Source: Clostridiales bacterium (GTDB lineage: Bacteria; Bacillota; Clostridia; Saccharofermentanales; Saccharofermentanaceae). From it: a stretch of 47,326 nt of DNA. This document shows, one piece after another, positions 1 through 9,100 of the stretch; the stretch's first letter is position 1, and each line of letters opens with the position of its first letter. The stretch covers positions 1-47,326 of the forward strand of contig JAFZPX010000011.1 of the NCBI GenBank assembly GCA_017552455.1. The letters are read 5' to 3'. Under the pieces are notes generated by a model. It was not told the DNA's origin. It worked only from the letters and a program-made list of their open reading frames with translations, and made no database searches. A program made the position numbers and the translations under genes.

Positions 1-1537
1 ACCACTGGGCACCGAGCGCATACTCGAGCACTACGCTCGTTCCGTACTCAAGAACTCCGCACAGACCCATAGTCGCGAAGAAGTGCCTTGAAGGACTCTT
101 ACGCAGCGGGAAAAGAAAAATAAGAATTGCTATACCGCCTGCACCGTAGATGGGAAGCCACGGTCCGTGCATTACACCTCTGTTGATGTAGTGACCTTGC
201 AGAAGATAGTAGTAGAAAACCTCCCATACCCAGCCGAAGCCTGAGTAGATAAAGAACATGAGCACGAGCGACAGCAAAGAGTAGTGACGCATGTAGTGCA
301 TGTTTGCAAATCTTCCTGACTTATGTGACTCAGGCAAAGGCGCAAGTCTTGTCGGGTAGCTTATACCCTCGAGCTCATCGCGCATGTTCTTGATGCGCTG
401 GCGGCTTGCCTGGTTTTCTTCGTACTTAAGCTCATCTTCCGTGTTCCACAGCACAACGCCAAAATGCTCTGCAAAGAACTTCTTCGCGCCGGTAAGGCCC
501 TGGAGAGAATACTCGGGAGAAGCAAGCACGTTTACTGCCTCGGGGTACGAGCCTCTGAGGCGGCCCATGTCCGCCTTTTCGAAAAGGTAGCGGTCGTTAA
601 GAAGCTCACTTCCCTTCACGCTGTTCTCGATGGCATTCTTGCGGATTAACGTATAGAACTCGGAGTGCACCGCGAGCTTATAAGGGTTGCAGAAGAACAG
701 ATCCGACAGTCCTAAAGTGATGACGGAAAGTATTCTCCAGCCGAACATCGTAAGGTCGTTTACGAACAGATCCATCTTGTAGCCCTTGGTGATGTTCCAG
801 GAAAGTTTGATTGCCTGCCAAGGCTTGATCTTAGGATTCTCAGCAACAACGAACGGAACCATGAACAGGCCGTAATAAACTATCGGGAAACCAACGATCG
901 TTACGATCGATATAACATCGAAGATCGTCATAAGTGTCAACGACAGTGCGACATTTACCCATGACTTGGTGCGGAAGATATACAGATATCTGTTGATGGC
1001 GACCTTCTTGTATATTCTTCCCTCGAGAATATTGCGTCTCATTACTACCATGTACACGAGCTGAACAAACATCCAGAACCATACTGCCAGAACTGAAGCG
1101 AGCGACATCATGATTGTATCCGCAACGCTCTCGGAACCAACGATGTTAAGGACTACAGAAGATATGGTCGATACCGCTGTACCGGTCGTAAATGCATCGA
1201 TTACCTGATTGATAGTACCTGCAGATCTTGAGAACACTTTGCTGGTCTGCTCATCATGCTGAATCTTCGAAGTAAACTGCATGACCTTGTCCGCGAATGT
1301 GGATCCGCCTGTCATCTCAGCAGCTTCACGCTCTGTCTCTACGACGACGTCTTCATAGCCGTTGAGCATGATCGTCACAGGGTCTGTTCTTAATCCGATA
1401 AGGTTCTCTGATGTAACGAACTCTGATCCGATAAGAGCCGCGAACAAACACATAAGTATGAATGAGAAATAGTGAGCTTTAAGATTGATCTTAGCGGCTT
1501 TCTTGAAGCCTCTTCTGGTCTTGGTCTCAATACGCAT
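1..1537 (-). CDS. DUF975/CmpB-type multi-membrane protein (3' end beyond window)
   Basis: An open frame runs from ATG at 1537 to the left edge with no stop, so about 512 codons are visible. I translated it directly. The N-terminal half resembles DUF975 membrane proteins: a basic start (MRIETKTRRGFKKAAKINLK), several hydrophobic segments, and a motif near residue 240 reading ENPKIKPWQAIKLSWNITKG, followed by a segment ending NPYKLAVHSEFYTLIR. After a polar region rich in E, R and K (about residues 330-400), the C-terminal part carries GFGWVWEVFYYYLL and RGVMHGPWLPIYGAGG, which look like the putative ABC-transporter type IV (CmpB, PF06541) family. It would be a fusion of two membrane families. 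The start overlaps the end of the upstream ATPase gene by 11 bp, so translation is probably coupled. The transported substrate, if any, is unknown. Confidence 0.7.
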   Translation of the reverse strand, partial: MRIETKTRRGFKKAAKINLKAHYFSFILMCLFAALIGSEFVTSENLIGLRTDPVTIMLNGYEDVVVETEREAAEMTGGSTFADKVMQFTSKIQHDEQTSKVFSRSAGTINQVIDAFTTGTAVSTISSVVLNIVGSESVADTIMMSLASVLAVWFWMFVQLVYMVVMRRNILEGRIYKKVAINRYLYIFRTKSWVNVALSLTLMTIFDVISIVTIVGFPIVYYGLFMVPFVVAENPKIKPWQAIKLSWNITKGYKMDLFVNDLTMFGWRILSVITLGLSDLFFCNPYKLAVHSEFYTLIRKNAIENSVKGSELLNDRYLFEKADMGRLRGSYPEAVNVLASPEYSLQGLTGAKKFFAEHFGVVLWNTEDELKYEENQASRQRIKNMRDELEGISYPTRLAPLPESHKSGRFANMHYMRHYSLLSLVLMFFIYSGFGWVWEVFYYYLLQGHYINRGVMHGPWLPIYGAGGIAILIFLFPLRKSPSRHFFATMGLCGVLEYGTSVVLEYALGAQW

Positions 1538-2204
1538 AGTTGATAGTCCTTCGCATCTGCATGACTTCCGGAGCCTTTATCTGTGATATCTCTTCCTTGC
1601 TCATGACGCCTTCCATTACTGTCGTCATGACAAGAGGTATCCCCGTCTTCTGTGACACTTCAAGGAGAAGCTTCTCCCCTTCAAGTATATCGGAAGGTGT
1701 TGTCTGTTCAAGGATATTTGTATTGTTGATAAAGCCTGTGATCTTCATCTTGGATGCTTCCTGAAGTTCTGAAGCCATGATGATGATCTCATCCGCAGTC
1801 GATGTGAAAGGTCTTCTCGTGTTGACCGCCATGATAAGCTCAGCATCGGTGTTATCGAGTCTCGTCTTCATGGAACCTAAGATCGTCGCACCCATGTCCT
1901 CGCCTCCGATATCGAACACGCCTCTGTAGGAATCGTCATCGAAGATAACGTAGACCTCACCGCTTAAGACAGGCGCATCGACATTTGAATTCGCATACAT
2001 CGGACTTATGAGTCGTATGTCATTCTCTTCAAGAACCTTGTTCGCATCAGATGATCTGTAGAAAGGATTGACTATATCAAGGTCAGCAAGAAGCACCTTA
2101 TCTGAAGGATTCTCCTTTCTCATCTTAAGTGCGAGATTGACGGAGATTTCCGACTTGCCGCTTCCGTATGCGCCGATGATTATCTTAAGTCTGTTATCCT
2201 TCAT
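1527..2204 (-). CDS. P-loop ATPase of MinD/CobQ type, function unknown
   Basis: This 225-residue protein begins with a Walker A-like P-loop (IIIGAYGSGKSEISVNLAL, residues 9-27) of the SIMIBI/MinD style. A hydrophobic strand then ends in Asp (VLLADLDIVNPFYRSSD, about residues 38-54), as in the Walker A' / switch regions of this class. The segment FDIGGEDMGATILGSM near residue 96 resembles the second switch. No membrane segment or extra domain is evident. It sits 15 bp after mutS2 and overlaps the following membrane-protein gene, so it may energise or regulate that membrane protein. This is inference from position only; the family gives nucleotide binding but no specific role. Confidence 0.72.
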   Translation of the reverse strand: MKDNRLKIIIGAYGSGKSEISVNLALKMRKENPSDKVLLADLDIVNPFYRSSDANKVLEENDIRLISPMYANSNVDAPVLSGEVYVIFDDDSYRGVFDIGGEDMGATILGSMKTRLDNTDAELIMAVNTRRPFTSTADEIIIMASELQEASKMKITGFINNTNILEQTTPSDILEGEKLLLEVSQKTGIPLVMTTVMEGVMSKEEISQIKAPEVMQMRRTINYAY

Positions 2205-2219
2205 ATTCTTACCTTTCTA

Positions 2220-4691
2220 TTAAACGAGCTTCGCGATGGTTACGCCGTCTCCGCCCTCGGCAGGATCACCGAGCCTAAATTCCTTAACTCTCGGATCAGC
2301 CGCGAGCTTACCCTCAACCGCCGACCTTAAGGCACCTGTTCCCTTACCATGTACGATCCTGACTGTCTTAAGCCCCGCGAGATGGCAGTCGTCGATATAC
2401 TTATCAAGTTCGGACTCCGCCTCGACTGCTCTCTTACCTATGAGCATCAGCTCCGACACAACAGTCTGAGCCTTCTGCACCTTCAATGTAGACATGCTTC
2501 CGGCCTTGGCACCCTTGTACTTAGCGAAAAGGTTATCTTCAGGCTCCGCCGGCTTCGTGAGTTGCTCGCTGGTAGGCGTTCTCAACTCGTTCGCAGGCAC
2601 AGTGTACGTCATGATGCCACTCTGGATCCTTATCTTCGAATTAGGCTTATCCGAAGCATCGAGTGCCGTTCCTACAACACCGAGATTCGGCGCGTAATAC
2701 TTCTGCCCCTTCTCGATCTTCTTCGGCGGTTCACCAGGAAGACTTACGTTCTTGATGACGTCATCATCATCGTCTGCCGCGAGGTCTTTAACACCGGCAC
2801 GGAGTCTTCTTCTGATCTTATCGAGTTCCGCCTTCGCATCCTCGTCGTAGTTCTTCTTAGCCTTCTTCTTAACCTGCTTGATGAGTTCGTCGAGTTCTTC
2901 CTGCTTGTCTTCAAGAAGCTCCTTCTGCTTCGCGCGTGTCTCATTCAGGATCTTCGTCTTGGAAGCCTTTAGTGACTTGCGCTCCTCTTCAAGCTCTTTA
3001 ATCTTATCTTTAAGTTCGTTATTAAGCTTCTCGTTCTCTTTCTCGAGCGTTCCCGCCTTACGTCTGTCGGCTTCAGCCTCTGACAGAAGCTTCTCAAGCT
3101 TAACGTCCTCATCAGTCATTCTGGACTTCGCATCATCGATGATACGTGCAGGCATGCCGAGCTTCTTCGAGATGATGAAAGCATTACTCGTTCCTGATGT
3201 TCCGATGATGAGTCTGTATGTCGGGCTTAACGTGTCTGTATCAAACTCACAAGAAGCATTCATGACGCCTTCTGTCGTTACCGCGTACTCTTTAAGCTCA
3301 CGGTAGTGTGTTGTAGCCATGACGATACACCCCTCGGCGCGCAGGGCCTCGAGGACAGCGATAGCAAGCGCTGCACCCTCAGCAGGATCTGTACCGGAGC
3401 CAAGCTCGTCGAGGAGGACGAGTGATCTGCCCCTTATGTTCTTCAAGATGAAGACGATGTTCGAGATGTGTGCGGAGAACGTGGACAGGCTCTGCTCGAT
3501 GCTCTGCTCGTCGCCGATGTCCGCGAGCACTCTGTCGAAGACCGACACTTCAGTGCCGTCTGCACAGGGGATCATGAGACCTGTCATTGTCATGAGCGTC
3601 ATGAGTCCGCAGGTCTTAAGGCAAACCGTCTTACCGCCGGTGTTAGGTCCGGTGATAACAAGCGTGCCGTACTTGTCACCGTTCTCGATGTCGACAGGAA
3701 CAACCGCCTCCTTGTCGATGAGCGGGTGGCGTGCCTTGCAAAGCTTGATGTGACCGTTCATGTTAAGGATCGGCTTAATCGCATTCATGCTTATCGCGAG
3801 TTCGCCCTTAGCCGAGTTAAAGTCTATCTGTGCGATGAGAGCTATGTCTGATCTTATGACCTGCTCAGACTTACCGACGAGGGCTGTGAGGCTCTCGAGG
3901 ATTCTTTCGATCTCTGCCTCCTCTAAGGACGCGAGCTCACGGATTCTGTTGTTTGCTTCGACGACGCCCATCGGCTCGATGAAGACTGTCTGTCCTGTCG
4001 ATGATGTGTCGTGTATGATGCCGGGTAGCTTGGATCTTTGCTCCGACTTAACCGGAACGCAGTATCTGCCGTCTCTTATCGTGATGATCTGCTCCTGAAG
4101 GATGTCGCCGTTATTACGGATGATCCTGTCGAGGATGACTCTTATAGACCTTACGACGTCCTTTGTCTCACGTCTTATCGAATACAGTTCGTTGCTCGCG
4201 CGGTCGTTCATCTCTGTGTCGTTTACTATGCACGAGAAGATCTCATCCTGAAGTCTTTGCTCAGGCTCGAGTGCCGCGATGGACATGAACAGATTGGTCT
4301 CGGCGAGGTCCTGTCGCTTATCGTCGTTAACGATCTTCTTCAAGTCAACGATGCTTCTTAAGAAAATGCCGACATCAAGAAGCTGACGCATGTCGAGCGT
4401 TCCGCCTGCGTTGATGTATCTGAGGCTCTCATCTACCGGAGGAAATGATCCGATCGGGAGACTGCCGAATTTGCTTATGAACGTGTACGCTTCGAACGTG
4501 TCATCGAGGCTTTCTTTTACCACCTCAGGATCTGTCGTAGGAAACGCAGACGAAGCAAGAGAACGCCCGTAGGACGTTCTCGTAAGTTCAAGGAGCTTTT
4601 CTTTGATCTTATCGAATTCAAGGACCGTTAAAACACGGCCCCTGATCTTCTTACGCTCTGCTTCTTCTTCAAATGTTGTGTACTTGTACAT
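2220..4691 (-). CDS. mutS2: Endonuclease MutS2
   Basis: An 823-residue MutS family ATPase of the MutS2 branch, which lacks the mismatch-recognition domain of MutS and acts in suppression of recombination or rescue of collided ribosomes in Firmicutes. The ABC-type ATPase core shows Walker A GPNTGGKT (about residue 348) and Walker B LVLLDELGSGTDP (about residue 430), followed by the helix-rich clamp. A long charged coiled coil covers roughly residues 520-640. A C-terminal Smr nuclease domain (from about residue 737) carries VHGKGTGALR. It is slightly longer than the usual near-785 residues, mostly in the charged linker. It lies 11 bp after pfkA and 15 bp before the P-loop ATPase gene, apparently one operon. 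Confidence 0.96.
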   Translation of the reverse strand: MYKYTTFEEEAERKKIRGRVLTVLEFDKIKEKLLELTRTSYGRSLASSAFPTTDPEVVKESLDDTFEAYTFISKFGSLPIGSFPPVDESLRYINAGGTLDMRQLLDVGIFLRSIVDLKKIVNDDKRQDLAETNLFMSIAALEPEQRLQDEIFSCIVNDTEMNDRASNELYSIRRETKDVVRSIRVILDRIIRNNGDILQEQIITIRDGRYCVPVKSEQRSKLPGIIHDTSSTGQTVFIEPMGVVEANNRIRELASLEEAEIERILESLTALVGKSEQVIRSDIALIAQIDFNSAKGELAISMNAIKPILNMNGHIKLCKARHPLIDKEAVVPVDIENGDKYGTLVITGPNTGGKTVCLKTCGLMTLMTMTGLMIPCADGTEVSVFDRVLADIGDEQSIEQSLSTFSAHISNIVFILKNIRGRSLVLLDELGSGTDPAEGAALAIAVLEALRAEGCIVMATTHYRELKEYAVTTEGVMNASCEFDTDTLSPTYRLIIGTSGTSNAFIISKKLGMPARIIDDAKSRMTDEDVKLEKLLSEAEADRRKAGTLEKENEKLNNELKDKIKELEEERKSLKASKTKILNETRAKQKELLEDKQEELDELIKQVKKKAKKNYDEDAKAELDKIRRRLRAGVKDLAADDDDDVIKNVSLPGEPPKKIEKGQKYYAPNLGVVGTALDASDKPNSKIRIQSGIMTYTVPANELRTPTSEQLTKPAEPEDNLFAKYKGAKAGSMSTLKVQKAQTVVSELMLIGKRAVEAESELDKYIDDCHLAGLKTVRIVHGKGTGALRSAVEGKLAADPRVKEFRLGDPAEGGDGVTIAKLV

Positions 4692-4702
4692 TGACCTTTC
4701 TC

Positions 4703-5758
4703 TTATGAAAGTCTCTTGGCGTTATTGATCTCGATCTCCGGGATTGTCTTCTTCATCGCAAGACCTTCTTCGAGATCGATATCAGTGATCTTACCGTTCT
4801 TCTCAACGATTATTCTGTTGTATCTCTTCTCGAGGAGGCAGTCGATTGCACGAACGCCCATGAGTGATGCTGTTGTTCTGTCTCTTAATGTAGGAGAACC
4901 GCCTCTCTGCAGGTGACCGAGAATTGTAGGTCTGGACTCGATGCCAGTATTCTTCTCGATTCTTGTAGCGATGTCTGCAGCATTGCCTGCACCCTCTGCA
5001 ACGATAACGATGTAATGTCTCTTGCCCTTGTTACGGCCGTCGAGGATTACTCTTAATACATCCTTGTCGAAGTCGAACGGAACCTCAGGAATGAGGATAA
5101 CCTCAGCACCTGTAGCGATACCGACGTTAAGTGCGATATAGCCTGCGCTTCTTCCCATTACCTCGATAACGGAGCAACGCTCGTGTGAAGATGCTGTATC
5201 ACGAAGCTTATCGATAGCTTCCATTGCTGTGTTCATTGATGTGTCGTAACCGATTGTGTAGTCAGTACATCCGATATCGTTGTCGATAGTACCGGGGATA
5301 CCGATTACAGGAACTCCGAGTCTTGCAAGAGCTCTTGCACCCTTGAAGGAACCGTCACCGCCTGATACGACGAGAGCGTCGAGGTTATAAACCTCCATCA
5401 TCTTAGCGCCCTTCAGAACACCGGCATCTGTTGTGAACGTCTTGGATCTTGCAGTCATGAGGAATGTTCCGCCCCTCTGGAGAGTCTCGGATACATCTCT
5501 AACGCCGATCTGGGAGATCTCACCCTTCCACAATCCGTGGAAACCTCTTGTTACACCGTATACTTCCATGCCGGAATTGATACCTGCACGGACAACTGCT
5601 CTGATAGTAGCGTTCATTCCGGGAGCATCACCGCCGCTCGTAAGAACACCGATTCTCTTTACGGGAGCAACCTCATCAGGATTGATGTTCTCATAGCTCT
5701 TAGCCTTCAAAGTGCTGATATCGGGAATATTATTCTCGTCAAAAGGAATACTTAACAT
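4703..5758 (-). CDS. pfkA: ATP-dependent 6-phosphofructokinase
   Basis: A 351-residue phosphofructokinase that phosphorylates fructose 6-phosphate to the 1,6-bisphosphate in glycolysis. The family signature is clear: RIGVLTSGGDAPGMNATIR (from about residue 36) for ATP binding, VSGGDGSFKGA, the catalytic region GIPGTIDNDIGCTD, and EVMGRSAGYIAL for substrate binding. About 30 residues precede the usual N-terminus; the ATG at 5758 is supported by GGAGG ten bases upstream, so the extension is probably real. The Gly-Gly-Asp-Gly loop favours ATP over pyrophosphate as donor. A TATAAT box 39 bases upstream gives it its own promoter, and mutS2 follows closely. Confidence 0.95.
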   Translation of the reverse strand: MLSIPFDENNIPDISTLKAKSYENINPDEVAPVKRIGVLTSGGDAPGMNATIRAVVRAGINSGMEVYGVTRGFHGLWKGEISQIGVRDVSETLQRGGTFLMTARSKTFTTDAGVLKGAKMMEVYNLDALVVSGGDGSFKGARALARLGVPVIGIPGTIDNDIGCTDYTIGYDTSMNTAMEAIDKLRDTASSHERCSVIEVMGRSAGYIALNVGIATGAEVILIPEVPFDFDKDVLRVILDGRNKGKRHYIVIVAEGAGNAADIATRIEKNTGIESRPTILGHLQRGGSPTLRDRTTASLMGVRAIDCLLEKRYNRIIVEKNGKITDIDLEEGLAMKKTIPEIEINNAKRLS

Positions 5759-5796
5759 GATTAAAAAACCTCCGCAGGAGTATGATTTACGGTGAT

Positions 5797-5802
5797 ATTA
5801 TA
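5797..5802 (-). promoter_or_regulatory. -10 box of the pfkA promoter
   Basis: A perfect TATAAT on the minus strand lies 38 bases before the pfkA ATG. It predicts a start near 5790 and a leader of about 32 bases. I see no good -35 hexamer at 17 bases. The leader contains CTCC-TGC-GGAG, a four-base-pair hairpin that would cover part of the Shine-Dalgarno site. Confidence 0.5.
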
Positions 5803-5847
5803 CACTAATAATAAAATATAGCGATTATTATCTGTTAAGCCTTTAAA

Positions 5848-6051
5848 TCAGGTAACCTGAGCGTCAATCTCTGAAGTTACATCGTAAATCGACTGATTAT
5901 GCTCAGACAGCGAAGATGCAGCATTCTTGGCTCTTTGCAGATAACTTCCGATTCCAAACACCAGAACGGCAGCCAATATAACGATGATGGCGATGACCAG
6001 TACCATCTCGATCAACGTAAAACCCTTCTTAGCCTTGATAATCTTCTTCAT
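5848..6051 (-). CDS. Type IV pilin-like (pseudopilin) protein
   Basis: A 67-residue protein with a textbook class III prepilin signal: a basic leader (MKKIIKAKKG), cleavage before Phe, Glu at mature position 5 (FTLIEMVLVIAIIVILAAV), then a hydrophobic helix. The remaining globular part is only about 35 residues (polar, ending EIDAQVT), far shorter than normal major pilins, so it is either a minor pseudopilin or a reduced relative. GGGGGTGAT precedes the ATG at 6051. No prepilin peptidase, assembly ATPase or platform protein is in the window, so export machinery would have to be encoded elsewhere. It lies between dnaE and pfkA on the same strand. Confidence 0.8.
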   Translation of the reverse strand: MKKIIKAKKGFTLIEMVLVIAIIVILAAVLVFGIGSYLQRAKNAASSLSEHNQSIYDVTSEIDAQVT

Positions 6052-6079
6052 AGATAAATCACCCCCGCGATCTACTAGA

Positions 6080-6160
6080 AACTTATAATTGGATTATAAG
6101 CGAACGGGAGCGCGACTTGAGGGTTCAAATGATAACAGTTTGTAAACCCTTGAAGAGGTT
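6080..6160. repeat. Two short inverted repeats between dnaE and the pseudopilin gene
   Basis: Within this gap CTTATAAT and ATTATAAG flank TGG (8-bp arms, about 6081-6099). AGGGTT and AACCCT flank about 23 bases (6120-6154). The first overlaps a plausible TATAAT for the pseudopilin gene; neither has the T-run of a simple terminator. Their role is unknown. Confidence 0.35.
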
Positions 6161-6164
6161 GTTA

Positions 6165-9100
6165 TCAGCCTGTCAAAGAGACATTATCTTTGCCGCACAG
6201 CTCGCACAACTTCTCCAGTACCGAAGGCGATGCATCAACACTGCAAACAGGATCAAGCGGAGCGATACTGCCGTCGTTAAACTGAACCTTTACGGGTGTA
6301 TTGCCATGGAAATACACAAGCACGTTAAGAAGCCGCTGATATGCCTGGCTCTTAGGATCTTTATGGAACTTGATCATTAAATAGCGCTGACCGTTGCTAT
6401 GATCAGGCGTAAACTCAACATACTGTTCCCTATCCTGACGCGGCTGATCAGACTTACGCGAATTCTGCGGATATCCTCCGCGGGCTGCATTATATGCTTT
6501 CCTGAACAACCAGTTGCCTGTAACCTCAGCTTCTTCCTGAGGATTCTGCGGCATCTTGAACATCGCATCTATGGACAGTGAGAATTTATCCTCACCCTGC
6601 ACTCTCCTTCGCCCGACGAGCACATATGGCATATCCGTCTCGAGCACACTTACATAATTATCGAATGTCTTTCCAAAGAGTGCCGCTTCGAACTGGCCGT
6701 ACATATCCTCTATGAGCAGAACTGCCATGGCTGTCTTCGCCTTGGTAGTTCTAACTCTCTTCTGCAAAAGCATGCCGCACATGATAACCTGCGCATCGTC
6801 GTTAACTGACTCCGCACGCTCCTCAGTCACAGCCTCTCTGAATTGACGCATATCATAAGTGCTGTAATGGTCGATGAACTGCCTGTATCCTTCCATCGGG
6901 TGACCTGACAGATAAAGACCTACCACATCCTTCTCATACGCAAGCTTCTCAGCTTCCGGATATTCCTTCATGTGATTGATTCTGATCGAATCATCATGAG
7001 CTTCAGGATCAGGTGCGACCATATCGAACAGGCTCAGCTGTCCTTCCACCTGTCTGCTGTTCTCCTGAGATATCTTATCCATCTCGGTTCTTACAGTCGC
7101 AATCATGGTTGCCCTGTTAAGGCCTGTGAAATCCAGAGCTGACGAGAGTACCAAAGACTCGACCATATTCTTCTTAATACCGATCTTCGAAGCGCGTCTT
7201 AAGAAGTCTTCGAACGATGTATACTCACCGTTCTCATCGCGGTCATCGGTAAGCAGATTAACCGCAGACTCACCGACATTCTTAAGAACTGACAGACCGA
7301 TCCTTATAGCCATCTTCCCTGACGGCTGTCTCTCCGTTGAGAACTTCGCGCGGCTCTTGTTGATATCCGGCGGCAGGACTTCGATACCCATCGGTCCGCA
7401 GCAGTTGATATAGTAAGCCGCCTGGACGATCGAGAATCTGAATGAGTTCATCATAGCTGCCATGAATTCAGCAGGATAGTAGTACTTTAAGTAAGCCGTG
7501 TAATAACCGACTATCGCATAGCAGGCAGCATGTGATTTGTTAAAGGCATAGCCTGCAAATACGACAACCTCATTGAAGATCTTATCTGCGATCTGCTCGG
7601 ATACACCGCGCTTGATAGCACCGTCGATCTCCCTTCCCGTCTCATCCGTACCTCCGTAGATAAACAACTGACGGTATTTCTCCATGAGGGATTTCTTCTT
7701 CTTACTCATGGCTCTTCTGATGTTATCCGACTGGCCCATCGAGAAGCCTGCAAGATCACGAACGATCTGCATTACCTGCTCCTGATAGACCATACATCCA
7801 TAGGTAACGTTCAGTATCGGCTCAAGCAGCGGATGATCATAAACGATTGAAGCGGCATCGTGCTTAGCCTTAATGTACTTCGGTATCTGATCCATAGGAC
7901 CAGGTCTGTAAAGTGAGATACCGGCGGTAACATCTTCTATCGAAGACGGCTTCAAGTCCTTCATAAACGAAGTCATGCCCGCACTCTCAAGCTGGAATAT
8001 ACCGACCGTATCGCCGCGTCCTATCATGTTATAGACATTCGCATCATCAAGCGGGATCTTATCGAAGTTTATCTCCTTGCCGTAGTTCTCCTTGACCATA
8101 TCGGCCGCATCACGAAGAACCGTCAGCGTCCTTAAGCCTAAGAAGTCGAACTTAAGAAGGCCTACACTCTCGATATCCGCCTTAGCGAACTGAACGACAG
8201 CATTGCCGTCATTAACAGCAAGCGGAGCGATATCCGTGATCGGAACACCTGAAATGATAACGCCTGCCGCATGGGTAGAAGCGTGTCTGGGCATACCCTC
8301 AAGCTTCATCGCGATATCAAGCACCTTCTTCACATCAGGGTCAGCTTCATACTCATCGCGCATATCCTTACGCAGCTCGAGCGCACCCTTGATTGTCATG
8401 CCCATCGCCTCAGGTATCATCTTCGCGATCTTATCCGTACGGTTATACGGCAGATCCAGAACACGGCTTACGTCTCTTATGCACATCCTTGCAGCAAGCG
8501 TTCCGAAAGTGATAACCTGCGCGACTCGGTCCTGTCCGTACTTACGCGTAACATAGTCGATAACCTCAGGCCTTCTCTCGTAGCAAAAGTCTACGTCAAA
8601 GTCCGGCATCGATACACGCTCACTGTTAAGGAACCTCTCGAAAACGAGATTATACTTTATGGGATCTACATCCGTGATGCCTATCGCATACGCAGCAAGC
8701 GAACCTGCACCGGAGCCTCTTCCGGGGCCTACCATGATGCCGTTCGTCTTCGCGAAATTAATAAAATCCCACACGATGAGATAGTAATCCGTGTATCCCA
8801 TCGAATTGATGACATCAAGCTCATACTCGGCACGCTTAAGATAAACTTCCGTCTCTGCCGCCGCGCCTCTTATCTTGAATCTGTTCTCAAGTCCTGTCGT
8901 GACAAGATACTTCAGATACTGCTTGTTATCAGTAAAGCCTGAAGGCACATCGTACTTAGGAAGATGGATCGTATTAAAGTCATACTCAGCATTACACATC
9001 TCGGCGATCTTCACTGTATTATCAACAGCTTCGGGGATCTCCGAGAAGAATCTTCTCATCTGCGTCTCAGACTTAACATAGAAGTCGTCTGTATCGAACT

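Noticed and set aside
2349..2972. 207-codon plus-strand frame inside mutS2
   Set aside because: Antisense to the MutS2 linker and Smr region; Leu/Arg-rich mirror text without motifs.
8271..8942. 223-codon plus-strand frame inside dnaE
   Set aside because: It lies wholly antisense to a highly conserved polymerase region, has no ribosome-binding site, and its residues follow the mirrored codon pattern of dnaE.
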